Positions 10,033 through 20,729 of a stretch of 64,000 nucleotides of DNA are shown here, piece by piece; positions within the stretch are counted from its first letter, which is position 1; every line of letters begins with the position of its first letter. The translations under genes were made by a program, and so were the position numbers. The stretch is taken from the NCBI GenBank assembly GCA_945910005.1, contig OX246745.1:37226339-37290338 (forward strand), in the 5' to 3' direction. Below the pieces are notes generated by a model. The model made no database searches. It saw nothing but the letters and a program-made list of their open reading frames with translations, and was not told where the DNA came from. Source of the stretch: Isoperla grammatica (lineage: Eukaryota > Arthropoda > Insecta > Plecoptera > Perlodidae).

Positions 10033-12561
10033 TAGTAAGCCCGGACATGTGAAGTGAGTACAGTAGTGAGTGAACAATGCAACGCTGCTTCTGTCAGCCA
10101 GGCTGTCAGTCTTGTAAGCCCGGCCACGTGTAGTGAGTATAGAAGTGAGTAAGTGTGCAATGCTACGCTGCTTCTGTCAGCCAGGCTGTCAGTCAAGTAA
10201 GCCCGGACATGTGTATTGAGTAATTTTGAGTGTGCAATGCTACGCTGCTTTTGTCAGCCAGGCTGTCAGTCTAGTAAGCCCGGACATGTGAAGTGTGTAT
10301 AGTTGTGAGTGTGCAATGCTACGCTGCTTGTGTGAGCCAAGCTGGCAGGCTAGTAAGCCCGCACATGTGTAGTGAGTATAGTAATAAGTGAGTGTGCAAT
10401 GCTACGCTGCTTCCGTCAGCCAGGCAGTCAGTCTAGTAAGCCCGGACATGTGTAGTGAGTACAGTTGTGAGTGTACAATGCTACGCTGCTTCTGTGAGCC
10501 AGGCTGTCAGTCTAGTAAGCCCGGACATGTGTAGTGAGTATAGTAGTGAGTGTGCAATGCTACGCTGCTTCTGTCAGCCAGGCTGTCAGTCTAGTTACCC
10601 CGGACATGTGTAGTGAGTGAGTGTGTAATGTTACGCTACTTCTGTGAGCCAGGCTGTCAGTCTAGTAAGCCCGAACATGTGTAGTGAGTATAGAAGTGAG
10701 TGAGTATGCAATGCTACGCTGCTTATGTCAGCCAGGCAGTCAGTCTAGTAAGCCTGGACATGTGTAGTGAGTACAGTAGTGAGTGTACAATGCTACGCTG
10801 CTTCTGTGAGCCAGGCTGTCAGTCTAGTAAGCCCGGACATGTGTAGTGAGTATAGTAGTAAGTGTGCAATGCTACGCTGCTTCTGTCAGCCAGGCTGTCA
10901 GTCTAGTAAGCCCGGACATGTGTTGTGAGTAAAGTAGTGAGTGGGCTGAGCTACGCTGCTTCTGTCAGCCAGGCTGTCAGTCTAGTAAGCCCGGACATGT
11001 GTATGAGTATAGTAGTGAGTGTGCAATGCTACGCTGCTTATGTCAGCCAGGCAGTCAGTCTAGTAAGCCTGGACATGTGTAGTGAGTACAGTAGTGAGTG
11101 TACAATGCTACGCTGCTTCTGTGAGCCAGGCTGTCAGTCTAGTAAGCCCGGACATGTGTAGTGAGTATAGTAGTAAGTGTGCAATGCTACGCTGCTTCTG
11201 TCAGCCAGGCTGTCAGTCTAGTAAGCCCGGACATGTGTTGTGAGTAAAGTAGTGAGTGGGCTGAGCAACGCTGCTTCTGTCAGCAAGGCTTTCAGTCTAG
11301 TAAGCCCGGACATGTGTTGTGAGTATAGTAGTGAGTGTGCAATGCTACGCTGCTTCTGTGAGCCAGGCTGTCAGTCTAGTAAGCCCGGACATGTGTATGA
11401 GTATAGTAGTGAGTGTGCAATGCTACGCTACTTCTGTCAGCCAGGCTGTCAGTCTAGTAAGCCCGGACATGTGTTGTGAGTATAGTAGTGAGTGTGCAAT
11501 GCTACGCTGCTTCTGTGAGCCAGGCTGTCAGTCTAGTAAGCCCGGACATGTGTAGTGAGTACAGTAGTGAGTGTACAATGCTACGAAGCTTCTGTAAGCC
11601 AGGCTGTCAGTCTAGTAAGCCCGGACATGTGTAGTGAGTTTAGTAGTGAGTGTGCAATGCTATGCTGCTTGTGTCAGTCAGGCTGTCGGCCTAGTAAGCC
11701 CGGACATGTGAAGTGAGTATAGTCGTTAGTGTGCAATGCTACGCTTCTTCTGTGAGCGGGCCTTCAGTCTAATAAGCCCGGACATGTGTAGTGAGTTTAG
11801 TAGTGAGTGTGCATTGCTACGCTGCTCTTGTCAGCCAGGCTGTCAGTATAGTAAGCCCGGACATGTGTAGTGAGTATAGTCGTTAGTGTGCAATGCTACG
11901 CTGCTTCTGTGAGCCAGGCTGTCAGTCTAGTAAGCCCGGACATGTGTAGTGAGTATAGTAGTGAGTGTGCAATGCTACGCTGCTTCTGTGAGCCAGGCTG
12001 TCAGTCTAGTAAGCCCGGACATGTGTAGTGAGTATAGTAGTGAGTGTGCAATGCTACGCTGCTTCTGTCAGCCAGGCTGTCAGTCTAGTAAACCTGGACA
12101 TGAGTAGTGAGTATAGTAGTGAGTGTGCAATGCTACGCTACTTCTGTGTGCCAGGCTGTCAGTCTAGTAAGCCCGGACATGTCTAGTGAGTACAGTAGTG
12201 AGTGTACAATGCTACGAAGCTTCTGTAAGCCAGGCTGTCAGTCTAGTAAGCCCGGACATGTGTAGTGAGTATATTAGTGAGTGAGTGTGCAATGCTACGC
12301 TACTTTTGTCAGCCTGGCTGTCAGTCTAGTAAGCCCGGACATGTGTAGTGAGTTTAGTAGTGAGTGTGCAATGCTAAGCTGCTTCTGTCAGTCAGGCTGT
12401 CGGTCTAGTAAGCCCGGACATGTGAAGTGAGTATAGTCGTTAGTGTGCAATGCTACGCTTCTTCTGTAGCGGGCCTTCAGTCTAATAAGCCCGGACATGT
12501 GTAGTGAGTATAGTAGTGAGTGTGCAATGCTACGCTGCTTCTGTCAGCCAGGCTGTCAGTA
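10033..12561 (+). repeat. 2529-bp tandem duplication, first copy
   Basis: This segment of satellite A is repeated immediately downstream at 12562-15090 with a constant offset of 2529 bp, that is 32 monomers plus 1 bp. Rare variants recur at this spacing, for example TGAACAATGC at 10071 and 12600, the short unit GTGAGTGAGTGTGTAATG near 10613 and 13142, and TCGTTAGTG. The breakpoint lies inside the monomer motif TAGTAAGCCCGGACATGTG, as expected for unequal crossing-over between two monomers. Confidence 0.9.
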
Positions 12562-15090
12562 TAGTAAGCCCGGACATGTGAAGTGAGTACAGTAGTGAGT
12601 GAACAATGCAACGCTGCTTCTGTCAGCCAGGCTGTCAGTCTTGTAAGCCCGGCCACGTGTAGTGAGTATAGAAGTGAGTAAGTGTGCAATGCTACGCTGC
12701 TTCTGTCAGCCAGGCTGTCAGTCAAGTAAGCCCGGACATGTGTATTGAGTAATTTTGAGTGTGCAATGCTACGCTGCTTTTGTCAGCCAGGCTGTCAGTC
12801 TAGTAAGCCCGGACATGTGAAGTGTGTATAGTTGTGAGTGTGCAATGCTACGCTGCTTGTGTGAGCCAAGCTGGCAGGCTAGTAAGCCCGCACATGTGTA
12901 GTGAGTATAGTAATAAGTGAGTGTGCAATGCTACGCTGCTTCCGTCAGCCAGGCAGTCAGTCTAGTAAGCCCGGACATGTGTAGTGAGTACAGTTGTGAG
13001 TGTACAATGCTACGCTGCTTCTGTGAGCCAGGCTGTCAGTCTAGTAAGCCCGGACATGTGTAGTGAGTATAGTAGTGAGTGTGCAATGCTACGCTGCTTC
13101 TGTCAGCCAGGCTGTCAGTCTAGTTACCCCGGACATGTGTAGTGAGTGAGTGTGTAATGTTACGCTACTTCTGTGAGCCAGGCTGTCAGTCTAGTAAGCC
13201 CGAACATGTGTAGTGAGTATAGAAGTGAGTGAGTATGCAATGCTACGCTGCTTATGTCAGCCAGGCAGTCAGTCTAGTAAGCCTGGACATGTGTAGTGAG
13301 TACAGTAGTGAGTGTACAATGCTACGCTGCTTCTGTGAGCCAGGCTGTCAGTCTAGTAAGCCCGGACATGTGTAGTGAGTATAGTAGTAAGTGTGCAATG
13401 CTACGCTGCTTCTGTCAGCCAGGCTGTCAGTCTAGTAAGCCCGGACATGTGTTGTGAGTAAAGTAGTGAGTGGGCTGAGCTACGCTGCTTCTGTCAGCCA
13501 GGCTGTCAGTCTAGTAAGCCCGGACATGTGTATGAGTATAGTAGTAAGTGTGCAATGCTACGCTGCTTATGTCAGCCAGGCAGTCAGTCTAGTAAGCCTG
13601 GACATGTGTAGTGAGTACAGTAGTGAGTGTACAATGCTACGCTGCTTCTGTGAGCCAGGCTGTCAGTCTAGTAAGCCCGGACATGTGTAGTGAGTATAGT
13701 AGTGAGTGTGCAATGCTACGCTGCTTCTGTCAGCCAGGCTGTCAGTCTAGTAAGCCCGGACATGTGTTGTGAGTAAAGTAGTGAGTGGGCTGAGCAACGC
13801 TGCTTCTGTCAGCAAGGCTTTCAGTCTAGTAAGCCCGGACATGTGTTGTGAGTATAGTAGTGAGTGTGCAATGCTACGCTGCTTCTGTGAGCCAGGCTGT
13901 CAGTCTAGTAAGCCCGGACATGTGTATGAGTATAGTAGTGAGTGTGCAATGCTACGCTACTTCTGTCAGCCAGGCTGTCAGTCTAGTAAGCCCGGACATG
14001 TGTTGTGAGTATAGTAGTGAGTGTGCAATGCTACGCTGCTTCTGTGAGCCAGGCTGTCAGTCTAGTAAGCCCGGACATGTGTAGTGAGTACAGTAGTGAG
14101 TGTACAATGCTACGAAGCTTCTGTAAGCCAGGCTGTCAGTCTAGTAAGCCCGGACATGTGTAGTGAGTTTAGTAGTGAGTGTGCAATGCTATGCTGCTTG
14201 TGTCAGTCAGGCTGTCGGCCTAGTAAGCCCGGACATGTGAAGTGAGTATAGTCGTTAGTGTGCAATGCTACGCTTCTTCTGTGAGCGGGCCTTCAGTCTA
14301 ATAAGCCCGGACATGTGTAGTGAGTTTAGTAGTGAGTGTGCATTGCTACGCTGCTCTTGTCAGCCAGGCTGTCAGTATAGTAAGCCCGGACATGTGTAGT
14401 GAGTATAGTCGTTAGTGTGCAATGCTACGCTGCTTCTGTGAGCCAGGCTGTCAGTCTAGTAAGCCCGGACATGTGTAGTGAGTATAGTAGTGAGTGTGCA
14501 ATGCTACGCTGCTTCTGTGAGCCAGGCTGTCAGTCTAGTAAGCCCGGACATGTGTAGTGAGTATAGTAGTGAGTGTGCAATGCTACGCTGCTTCTGTCAG
14601 CCAGGCTGTCAGTCTAGTAAACCTGGACATGAGTAGTGAGTATAGTAGTGAGTGTGCAATGCTACGCTACTTCTGTGTGCCAGGCTGTCAGTCTAGTAAG
14701 CCCGGACATGTCTAGTGAGTACAGTAGTGAGTGTACAATGCTACGAAGCTTCTGTAAGCCAGGCTGTCAGTCTAGTAAGCCCGGACATGTGTAGTGAGTA
14801 TATTAGTGAGTGAGTGTGCAATGCTACGCTACTTTTGTCAGCCTGGCTGTCAGTCTAGTAAGCCCGGACATGTGTAGTGAGTTTAGTAGTGAGTGTGCAA
14901 TGCTAAGCTGCTTCTGTCAGTCAGGCTGTCGGTCTAGTAAGCCCGGACATGTGAAGTGAGTATAGTCGTTAGTGTGCAATGCTACGCTTCTTCTGTAGCG
15001 GGCCTTCAGTCTAATAAGCCCGGACATGTGTAGTGAGTATAGTAGTGAGTGTGCAATGCTACGCTGCTTCTGTCAGCCAGGCTGTCAGTA
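12562..15090 (+). repeat. 2529-bp tandem duplication, second copy
   Basis: This is the copy of 10033-12561. I found two differences by eye, both single G/A changes: G at 11017 is A at 13546, and A at 11175 is G at 13704. At least 99.8% identity over 2.5 kb implies a very recent duplication. The copies are far more alike than neighbouring monomers are. After 15108 the sequence leaves the duplicated order (GTGTAG instead of GTGAAG). Confidence 0.9.
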
Positions 15091-17814
15091 TAGTAAGCCC
15101 GGACATGTGTAGTGAGTATAGTCGTTAGTGTGCAATGCTACGCTGCTTCTGTGAGCAGGCTGTCAGGCTAGTAAGCCCGGCCATGTGTAGTGAGTATAGT
15201 AGTGAGTGTGCAATGCTACGCTGCTTCTGTGAGCCAGGCTGTCAGTCTAGTAAGCCCGGACATGTGTAGTGAGTATAGTAGTGAGTGAGTGTGCAATGCT
15301 ACGCTGCTTCTGTCAGCCAGGCTGTCAGTCTAGTTAGCCCGGACATGTGTAGTGAGTATAGTAGTGAGTGTGCAATGCTACGCTGATTCTGTCAGCCAGG
15401 CTTTTAGTCTAGTAAGCCCGAACATGTGTAGTGAGTATAGTAGTGAGTGAGTGTGCAACGCTACGCTGTTTCTGTGAGCCAGGCTGTCAGTCTAGTAAGC
15501 CCGGACATGTGAAGTGAGTATAGTAGTGAGTGTGCAATTCTTCGCTGCTTCTGTCAGCAAGGCTGTCAGTCTAGTAAGCCTGGATATGTGTAGTGAGTAT
15601 AGTAGTGAGTGAGTGTGCAATGCTACGCTGCTTCTGTGAGCCAGGCTGTCAGTCTAGTAAGCCCGGACATGTGTAGAGAGTATAGAAGTGAGTGTGCAAT
15701 GCTACGTTGAGGCTGTGAGCCAGGCTGTCAGTCTAGTAAGCCCGGACATGTGTAGTGAGTATAGTAGTGAGTGTGCAATGCTACGTTGCTTCTGTGAGCC
15801 AGGCTGTCAGTCTAGTAAGCCCGGACATGTGTAGTGAGTATAGTAGTGAGTGTGCAATGCCCCGCTGCTTCTGTGAGCCAGGCTGTCAGTCTAGTAAGCC
15901 AAGACATGTGAAGTGAGTATAGTAGTGAGTGTGCAATGCTACGCTGCTTCTGTCAGCCAGGCTGTCAGTCTAGTAAGCCCTGACATGTGTAGTGAGTATA
16001 GTAGTGAATGTGTGCAATGCTACGCTGCTTCTGTCAGCCAGGCTGTCAGTCTAGTAAGCCCGGACATGTGTAGTGAGTATAGTAGTGAGATTGCAATGCT
16101 ACGCTGCTTTTGTGAGCCAGGCTGTCAATCAAGTAAGCGCGGACATGTGTAGTGAGTATAGTCGTGAGTGTGCAATGCTACGCTGCTTCTGTCAGCCAGG
16201 CTGTCAGTCTAGTAAGCCCGGACATGTGTAGTGAGTATATTAGTGAGTGAGTGTGCAATGCTACGCTGCTTCTGTCAGCCAGGCTGTCAGTCTAGTAAGC
16301 CCTGACATGTGTAGTGAGTATAGTAGTGAATGTGTGCAATGCTACGCTGCTTCTGTCAGCCAGGCTGTCAGTCTAGTAAGCCCGGACATGTGTAGTGAGT
16401 ATAGTAGTGAGATTGCAATGCTACGCTGCTTTTGTGAGCCAGGCTGTCAATCAAGTAAGCCCGGACATGTGTAGTGAGTATAGTCGTGAGTGTGCAATGC
16501 TACGCTACTTCTGTTAGCCAGGCTGTCAGTCTAGTAAGCCCGGACATGTAAAGTGAGTACAGTAGTAAGGCTTTTGTGAGCCAGGCTGTCAGTCTAGTAA
16601 GCCCGGACATGTGTAGTGAGTACAGTAGTGAGTGTGCAATGCTACGCTGCTTCTGTGAGCCAGGCTGTCAGTCTAGTAAGCCCGGACATGTGCAGTGAGT
16701 ATAGTAGTGAGTGAGTGTGCAATGCCACGCTGCTTCTGTCAGCCAGGCTGTCAGTCTAGTAAGCCCGGACATGTGAAGTGAGTATAGTAGTGAGTGTGCA
16801 ATGCTACGCTGCTTCTGTGAGCCAGGCTGTCAGTCTAGTAAGCCCGGACATGTGCAGTGAGTGTAGTAGTGAGTGAGTGTGCAATGCTACGCTGCTTCTG
16901 TCAGCCAGGCTGTGAGTCTAGTAAGCCCGGAAATGTGCAGTGAGTGTAGTAGTGAATGAGTGTGCAATGCTACGCTGCTTCTGTGAGCCAGGCTGTCAGT
17001 CTAGTAAGCCCGGACATGTGCAGTGAGTGTAGTAGTGAGTGAGTGTGCAATGCTACGCTGCTTCTGTCAGCCAGGCTGTGAGTCTAGTACGCCCGGACAT
17101 GTGTAATGAGTATGGTAGTGAGTGAGTGTGCAATGCTACGCTGCTTCTGTCAGTCTAGTAGGCCCGGACATGTGTAGTGAGTATAGTAGTAAGTGAGTGT
17201 GCAATGCTACGCTGCTTCTGTCAGCCAGGCTGTCAGTCTTGTAAGCCCGGCCACGTGTAGTGAGTATAGAAGTGAGTGAGTGTGCAATGCTACGCTGCTT
17301 CTGTCAGCCAGGCTGTCAGTCAAGTAAGCCCAAACATGTTTAGTGAGTATAGTAGTGAGTGAGTGTGCAATGCTACGCTGCTTCTGTCAGCCAGGCTGTC
17401 AGTCTAGTAAGCCCGGACATGTGTAGTGAGTATAGTAGTAAGTGTGCAATGCTACGCTGCTTCTGTCAGCCGGGCTGTCAGTCTAGTAAGCCCGGACATG
17501 TGTTGTGAGTATAGTAGTGAGTGTGCAATGCTACGCTGCTTCTGTGAGCCAGGCTGTCTGTCTAGTAAGCCCGGACATGTGAAGTGAGTATAGTAGTGAG
17601 TGTGCAATGCAACGCTGCTTCTGTCAGCCAGGCAATCAGTCTAGTAAGCCCGGACATGTGTAGTGAGTATAGTAGTGAGTGTGCGATGCTACGCTGCTTC
17701 TGTCAGCCAGGCAATCAGTCTAGTAAGCCCGGACATGTGTAGTGAGTATAGTAGTGAGTGTGCAATGCTACGCTGCTTCTGTGAGCCAGGCTGTCAGTTA
17801 GTAGGCCCGTACAT

Positions 17815-18604
17815 TGCCCTCGCTGGTTATAGACTGCCGCGGGCTCATAACAGGACTCGAAAATCATCTTCCCACATTTACACATTCAAAGAGCGTAGTT
17901 CCCATGTCTGAACCATAGATAGCACCATAACGTCCGTAGACAGTATTGATGCACCTTGCCCAGTGTTTGGCCCCTTCCCCTAGTAGGCCCCTAGTAGGCT
18001 CCTTTTTAGCCCCCAGTAAGCCCCCAGTGGTAGGTCGATTTAGGCTGGTATTACAACTTATGCCAGAAAGAGAATTATTAGGACCTCTTTTGAGTCATGG
18101 GTGCATATTTGAGAGCACTTTTTAAACATCTAGTTTTTCAAATCTGTATTCATCGCACGTAGCCTTCATCAATATTCCACTTTCTACTTTCTCTCTTCTT
18201 CCTACTGGCCAGTCCTCTTCCATCGCCCACAAACCCCGTTAAGGGCAGTATTCCAGTTTGAAGCGATGGATGAATATGTGATAAATGCCCAATAGAAAAA
18301 AGGAATCAAGACAAATCTCGTAAATCGGTTACTGGTTTATTGATAATGAGGGAGCGAGGTCGATTGTTGCGCGAAAACTACGTAGACCAGTACACACATA
18401 GGGAAACTCCCCCTCCCCCCTGCGGAATATTGTAGACCTATATATTATGATAAAGTGATAAATTTGAAGTAGAACTTGACTTGTTCGTCACATGGCCAGT
18501 GGTGGGTGTGGCACCCAGGGGTGTCCAAAAGGTGAATTTTGCTGATTTTGAGACCATCAATTATTTTTTTTTTTTCAGCCAAACCAATAAACCGACTGAT
18601 ATCT
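17815..18604 (+). other. Spacer S, copy 3 (complete, 790 bp)
   Basis: This is the first complete spacer. Reading left to right: a 5' part with GCCGCGGGC; a small minisatellite-like stretch (17971-18030); a pyrimidine-rich stretch (TTTCTACTTTCTCTCTTC); the GCGATGGATG segment at 18263; C-rich tracts near 18410-18420; a T12 run followed by CAG (18564-18578); and AATAAA at 18586-18591. It joins satellite B at GATATCT/CTTTGTTG. Copies 3 to 6 differ from one another at only a few positions. No ORF is conserved beyond chance, and I recognise no tRNA, 5S or snRNA. Possible roles such as promoter, boundary or origin are not shown by the sequence. Confidence 0.85.
17971..18030 (+). repeat. Degenerate 11-12 bp direct repeats inside spacer S
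   Basis: Two direct copies of CCCCTAGTAGGC are followed by two copies of AGCCCCCAGTA/G. They resemble the CTAGTAAGCCC end of satellite A monomers. The same stretch occurs in every other complete spacer and in copy 2 (for example around 7195-7255 and 32616-32676). This may be a remnant of satellite A inside S, or convergent low complexity. Confidence 0.6.
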
Positions 18605-20059
18605 CTTTGTTGAAACTTCTTTGTCATTGATTGTTGTTTATTCTTTGATTGTATGTATTGAGGTGTTAGATCAACGGACACATCTTTGTTGAAACTTCCT
18701 TGTCATTGATTGTTGTTTATTCTTTGATTGTATGTATTGAAGTGTTTGATCAACAGACATATCTTTGTTGAAACTTCTTTGTCATTGATTGTTGTTTATT
18801 CTTTGATTGTATGTATTGAGGTGTTTGATCAACAAACATATCTTTGTTGAAACTTCTTTGTCATTGATTGTTGTTTATTCTTTGATTGTATGTATTGAGG
18901 TGTTTGATCAACAGACATATCTTTGTTGAAACTTCTTTGTCATTGATTGTTGTTTATTCTTTGATTGTATGTATTGAGGTGTTTGATCAACAGACACATC
19001 TTTGTTGAAACTTCTTTGTCATTAATTGTTGTTTATTCTTTGATGGTATGTATTGAGGTGTTTGATCAACAGACACATCTATGTTGAAACTTCTTTGTCA
19101 TTGATTGTTGTTTATTCTTTGATTGTTTGTATTGAGGTGTTTGATCAACAGACTTATCTTTGTTGAAACTTCTTTGTCATTGATTGTTGTTTATTCTTTG
19201 ATTGTATGTATTGAGGTGTTTGATCAACAGTCATATCTTCGTTGAAACTTCCTTGTCATTGATTGTTGTTTATTCTTTGATTCTATGTATTGAGGTGTTT
19301 GATCAACAGACATATCTTTGTTGAACCTTCTTTGTCATTGATTGTTGTTTATTCTTTGATTGTATGTATAAGGGTGTTTGATCAACAGACATATCTTCGT
19401 TGAAACTTCTTTGTCATCGTTTGTTGTTTATTCTTTGATTGTATGTATTGAGGTGTTTGATCAACAGACATATCTTTGTTGAAACTTCTTTGTCATTGAT
19501 TGTTGTTTATTCTTTGATTGTATGTATTGAGGTGTTTGATCAACAAACATATCTTTGTTGAAACTTCCTTGTCATTGATTGTTGTTCATTCTTTGATTAT
19601 ATGTATTGAGGTGTTTGATCAACAGACATATCTTTGTTGAAGTGTCTTTGTCATTGATTGTTGTTTATTCTTTGATTGTATGTATTGAGGTGTTTGTTCA
19701 ACAGACATATCTTCGTTGAAACTTCTTTGTCATTGATTGTTGTTTATTCTTTGATTGTATGTATTGAGTTGTTTGATCAACAGACATATCTTTGTTGAAA
19801 CTTCTTTGTCATTGATTGTTGTTTATTCTTTGATCTTTTGTATTGAGGTGTTTGATCAACAGACATATCTTTGTTGAAACTTCTTTGTCATTGATTGTTG
19901 TTTATTCTTTGATTGTATGTATTGAGGTGTTTGATCAACAGACATATCTTCGTTAAAACTTCCTTGTCATTGATTGTTTGTTTATTCTTTGATTGTATGT
20001 ATTGAGGTGTTTGATCAACAAACATATCTTTGTTGAAACTTCTTTGTCATTGATTGTTG
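18605..20059 (+). repeat. Satellite B block 3
   Basis: About 18.4 units of the AT-rich 79-bp monomer (1455 bp). The same ordered series of marker units appears in blocks 4 to 7: AATTGTTG with GATGGTATG, TCTATGTTG, GACTTATC, TTGAACCTTC, TCATCGTTTG, GAAGTGTCTTTG and GATCTTTTGTATT. The whole block was therefore copied together with S and A rather than expanding independently each time. It ends at the conserved TTGTTG/CTTCTG junction. Confidence 0.95.
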
Positions 20060-20330
20060 CTTCTGTCAGCCAAGCTGTCAGTCTAGTAAGCCCGGACATG
20101 TGTATCTAGTATAGAAGTGAGTGAGTGTGCAATGCTTCGCTGCTTCTGTCAGCCAGGCTGTCAGTCTAGTAAGCCCGGACATGTGTAGTGAGTATAGTAG
20201 TGAGTGTGCAATGCTACGCTGCTTCTGTTAGCCAGGCTGTCAGTCTAGTAAGCCCGGACATGTGTAGTGAGTATAGTAGTGAGTGAGTGTGCAATGCTAC
20301 GCTGCTTCTGTGAGCCAGGTTGTCAGTCTA

Positions 20331-20729
20331 AACTCGGTCCCTATCCAAGATACACGCCGGTAAAGAGGACTCCTCAAAGGGCGGATTATTTCCCGATCAC
20401 TGTGCAAGGTTGTAAACGTCAAGCTTGTCACCAGGAAGGATGCACAGTTTTAAAAAAAAAGTGACCACCAATAATATCTATTCAAATAAGAAAGACACCC
20501 ACCTGGCAATAGGAAGACGGGGGCTCAGGATTCTGTCCCTTTTCTAAGGGTCGACCATAATTATCTCTTGCTTCGAGGGTCCATGTGGTTTGGAGCTGTC
20601 TTTACTATGTAAGAAACTAAGTGGTTTGCAAAATAAAGGTGATGATTGACAGCATAAGTCTCCAACAATAAGACACAGTTCCTTTTAGTTCTCATTTTGC
20701 CGGCGTGTATCTTGAATTGGGACCGAGAG
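20331..20729. mobile_element. 399-bp MITE-like element, copy 1
   Basis: Non-autonomous DNA transposon. The left end reads CTCGGTCCC...AAGATACACGCCGG. The right end is its inverted copy, CCGGCGTGTATCTT...GGGACCGAG, about 28-30 bp with roughly 2-4 mismatches. It is flanked by TA on both sides (20329-20330 and 20730-20731), and the uninterrupted satellite unit (CAGTCTAGTAAG) has a single TA. Two-base TA duplication is typical of the Tc1/mariner superfamily, but the ends are not ones I recognise, so the family is an inference. The interior has no transposase ORF; it has an A9 run and AATAAA-like motifs. The left end matches the right end at TACACGCC, so this copy looks closest to the ancestor. 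Confidence 0.85.

Larger units (their letters stand above)
7709..17814 (+). repeat. Satellite A array 2
   Basis: About 128 units of the 79/83-bp satellite A, the longest array without a transposon. It contains a near-perfect 2529-bp tandem duplication (10033-15090), annotated separately. Distinctive units include a CTTTTAG variant (7790, 8105, 15400), a GTTGAGGCTGTGAG unit near 15706, paired GAATGTGTGCAATG units (16008, 16329), a unit with a 16-bp internal deletion (junction 16569/16570) and a collapsed unit at 17147-17158. From about 15.1 kb to 17.8 kb the order of variants closely matches the segments before spacers 4, 5, 6 and 7. That segment is therefore the shared 3' part of the composite repeat. 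No gene is seen. Confidence 0.95.

Noticed and set aside
18445..18681. Minus-strand frames of 65-82 codons across spacer and satellite B (also at 43105, 54852 and 1511)
   Set aside because: They read through non-coding spacer and frame-shifting B units and change with single-base differences between copies; no protein family is recognisable.
17815..20059. S plus B as a Helitron with internal tandem repeats
   Set aside because: Helitron-like elements can carry tandem repeats, but I could not identify a 5' TC end, a 3' hairpin with CTRR, or an empty AT target site.
20267..20464. 65-codon frame running from a satellite A unit into the transposon (also at 25856, 34907 and 45006)
   Set aside because: It is a chance fusion across the insertion point, ending in an A-rich tract (Lys-Lys-Lys). 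It is repeated only because the whole segment was duplicated.
20331..20729. SINE or retrotransposon
   Set aside because: The ends are inverted repeats with a 2-bp TA duplication. There is no 3' poly(A) tail at the end and no tRNA-like head. The internal A9 run is not terminal.
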